From positions 1 to 16,179 of the forward strand of contig CALMIT010000573.1 of assembly GCA_937864255.1 (NCBI GenBank): a DNA stretch of 16,179 nucleotides, read 5' to 3'. The notes beneath the pieces were generated by a model, which worked only from the letters and a program-made list of their open reading frames with translations, did no database searches and was not told the DNA's origin. Positions 14,994-16,179 of the stretch are shown here, one piece after another (within the stretch, counting starts at the first letter, position 1; the number at the start of each line of letters is the position of its first letter). The stretch is from an uncultured Saprospiraceae bacterium (GTDB lineage Bacteria; Bacteroidota; Bacteroidia; Chitinophagales; Saprospiraceae). The translations under genes and the position numbers were made by a program.

Positions 14994-15686
14994 TTATTTG
15001 AACCTCGAAGTCAAAAACTTCCCAAACTCCCAGCAAAGCAGCAAAGAAGTGTCTGTGTAGTGCAGCGCCGGGTCAAGCCTTTTTTGGTGCGCGGCCAGCA
15101 GCGCTTCATCTTTTTGCATGAATTTGAAAATGGTGCGCATGACTTTAAAATAACGCTCCGCGTCATTTGCCTGCGGAATGTCGGGAGCCGCCAAGGCCGC
15201 CAGCATTTTTTGGAAAACCGGCAGGTCGTAAAAAGTATAATTTTCCGGAAATTCAAAAGCCAGGTAGAGGCTTATCATGTGGTAATTTTCATCGTGGAAA
15301 TGGCGGTTCTCCACACTTTTCGGATGCACGGATTTGTACTCGCCGAGTAGTTCGTCACAATAAAAAATGAATCGGTCCATTCGCCCACTGATGTCTTTAC
15401 TTTCATTAAATAAATCTCTGAATGCGAGGCGCACATATTCTTTTTGCAGCCCGATAAACTTCAACATCATTTCTTTCGGAAAGAAATTTTCACCTACCCA
15501 CAACCGCCGGCTTTGTGAATTTTGAAGACTTTGATCGTACATTTTTCCAAAATCAATCGCTTCGACATCCCAGCGCTCCCGCCATATTTTTTGCGATTCG
15601 TAGATAAACAAATCCGGAAAATGGCTCTCCGCTTCCAAAAAAAGCCTGAAATCAGCCAACGCAGCCTGCAATTTTTTAAGATTCAT
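14994..15686 (-). CDS. Stand-alone protein resembling the N-terminal domain of McrB-like proteins
   Basis: The 230-residue protein starts at the ATG at 15686; a TTG two codons earlier also exists. KIWRERWDVEAIDFGKMYDQSL, FFPKEMMLKFIGLQKEYVRLAFRDLFNESKDISGRMDRFIFYCDELL and the later ISLYLAFEFPENYTFYDLPVFQKML resemble the helical N-terminal region of AAA+ McrB-like restriction ATPases found in Bacteroidota. In those proteins this region precedes the GTPase/ATPase motor. Here it is followed by another 60 residues and a stop, with no Walker motifs, so the motor is absent. No McrC-like or nuclease gene is visible nearby. It could be a solo adaptor or a relic of a restriction system. It lies between the small secreted protein and atpD, transcribed away from atpD. 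The family resemblance is from memory and should be tested by profile search. Confidence 0.55.
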   Translation of the reverse strand: MNLKKLQAALADFRLFLEAESHFPDLFIYESQKIWRERWDVEAIDFGKMYDQSLQNSQSRRLWVGENFFPKEMMLKFIGLQKEYVRLAFRDLFNESKDISGRMDRFIFYCDELLGEYKSVHPKSVENRHFHDENYHMISLYLAFEFPENYTFYDLPVFQKMLAALAAPDIPQANDAERYFKVMRTIFKFMQKDEALLAAHQKRLDPALHYTDTSLLLCWEFGKFLTSRFK

Positions 15687-15850
15687 GCACAAAAATTACT
15701 TTTCGTAAAAAAGCCTATTTCCAAAAGGAAAATTCAGGAATCGGCAAAGATGACAAAAAACTATTGGACGAGTCGCAAATCCCTGATTTTAAAGGGTTTT
15801 GGCTTTTTCCGAACGCCGAAAAACAATTAAAAAATCACTGCCAAATTTCC

Positions 15851-15880
15851 TTTGGTATTCAAAATGAAAAATTACCTTTG
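15851..15880 (+). promoter_or_regulatory. Putative promoter of atpD
   Basis: TTTG (15851-15854) and TACCTTTG (15873-15880) are separated by 18 bases, one less than the usual spacing. The leader to the ATG at 15926 would be about 38 bases. The rest of the 15687-15925 gap shows nothing else recognisable. Confidence 0.55.
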
Positions 15881-15925
15881 CACCGCTTTTTAAAAACCCA
15901 TCTATCAATAAAATAAATCGTTCTC

Positions 15926-16179
15926 ATGGCTAATGTTGGTCAAATCAAGCAAGTAATCGGACCGGTTGTGGACGTGAGCTTTGCGGGTGAAGGGTCAAAA
16001 CTTCCGGAAATTTACAACGCCCTCGAATTAAAAAGGCCTAACGGCGAGATTTTGGTGTTTGAAGTACAGCAGCACCTCGGCGAAGACAGCGTTCGCGCCG
16101 TTGCAATGGACTCTACCGAGGGTCTTGTTCGCGGCACGGAAGTAGTGGATACCGGGCTGCCGATTTCGATGCCGGTAGG
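15926..16179 (+). CDS. atpD: F1 ATP synthase beta subunit (5' part only)
   Basis: The first 84 codons are present before the window ends. MANVGQIKQVIGPVVDVSF is the hallmark N-terminal beta-barrel strand of the catalytic beta subunit. EVQQHLGEDSVRAVAMDSTEGLVRGTEVVDTG and the start of the PISMPVG motif follow. The Walker A and catalytic regions lie beyond the edge. The protein makes ATP in the F1 head at the inner membrane. It has its own promoter here and no upstream atp gene, which fits Bacteroidota genomes where atpD and atpC are separate from the main atp operon. Confidence 0.97.
   Translation, partial: MANVGQIKQVIGPVVDVSFAGEGSKLPEIYNALELKRPNGEILVFEVQQHLGEDSVRAVAMDSTEGLVRGTEVVDTGLPISMPV

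Noticed and set aside
15522..15830. Plus-strand frame running across the start of the McrB-like gene into the atpD upstream region
   Set aside because: It is mostly antisense to the 14994-15686 gene, lacks family features and its end lies in the atpD upstream gap.
1..16179. rRNA, tRNA, insertion sequences, integrase or attachment sites
   Set aside because: No cloverleaf, rRNA core sequence, transposase motif or terminal inverted repeats were recognised on either strand.

Overview
The window looks like a chromosomal segment of a Bacteroidota bacterium, probably near the Saprospiria. Three things suggest this. Several genes have promoters of the form TTTG-N(19-21)-TAnnTTTG with weak or no Shine-Dalgarno sites. 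A large secreted protein ends in a type IX secretion (T9SS) sorting domain. Several proteins belong to families typical of the phylum: the fold-III arginine decarboxylase, DUF4783, and a four-helix 'cytochrome B'-like protein. Both ends lie in housekeeping genes: an arginine decarboxylase running off the left edge (minus strand) and atpD running off the right edge (plus strand).

Left part (1-6614). The decarboxylase is followed, reading rightward, by a secreted SH3-type protein (minus), a JmjC/cupin-8-like Fe(II)/2-oxoglutarate oxygenase (plus), a small exported protein with hydrophobic C-terminal segments (plus) and a DUF4783 protein (plus). Next come an MtfA-like membrane protein (minus) whose zinc ligands appear substituted, and a four-helix membrane protein (plus). 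A perfect 16-base palindrome sits between the divergent SH3 and JmjC genes. Perfect hairpins follow the JmjC gene and separate the convergent DUF4783 and MtfA-like genes.

Middle part (6615-9743). A 923-residue secreted protein carries an N-terminal caspase/legumain-like domain with a candidate His-Cys dyad. A long coiled coil, beta-rich regions and a C-terminal T9SS sorting domain follow. Its promoter is a perfect consensus match about 200 bases upstream of the start codon.

Right part (9744-14984). This stretch is clearly more AT-rich than its flanks. It encodes a compact operon: an ECF-like sigma factor, an overlapping single-pass membrane protein that looks like its anti-sigma factor with a periplasmic TPR-like domain, and an exported TPR-CHAT protease with an intact His/Cys dyad. 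A strong terminator closes the operon. A small secreted protein with one 'W-G...NW..G..P' beta module follows. The arrangement suggests a protease-gated signalling pathway: periplasmic CHAT senses or is activated, the membrane anti-sigma protein is the likely partner or substrate, and the sigma factor is released. The logic resembles the TPR-CHAT/Csx30/RpoE pathway of type III-E CRISPR systems, but no CRISPR components are visible here. This is the best candidate for an undescribed system in the window.

The far right holds a stand-alone protein (minus) resembling the N-terminal domain of McrB-like restriction proteins, without the AAA+ motor, and then the start of atpD. No rRNA, tRNA, CRISPR array or insertion sequence was recognised.
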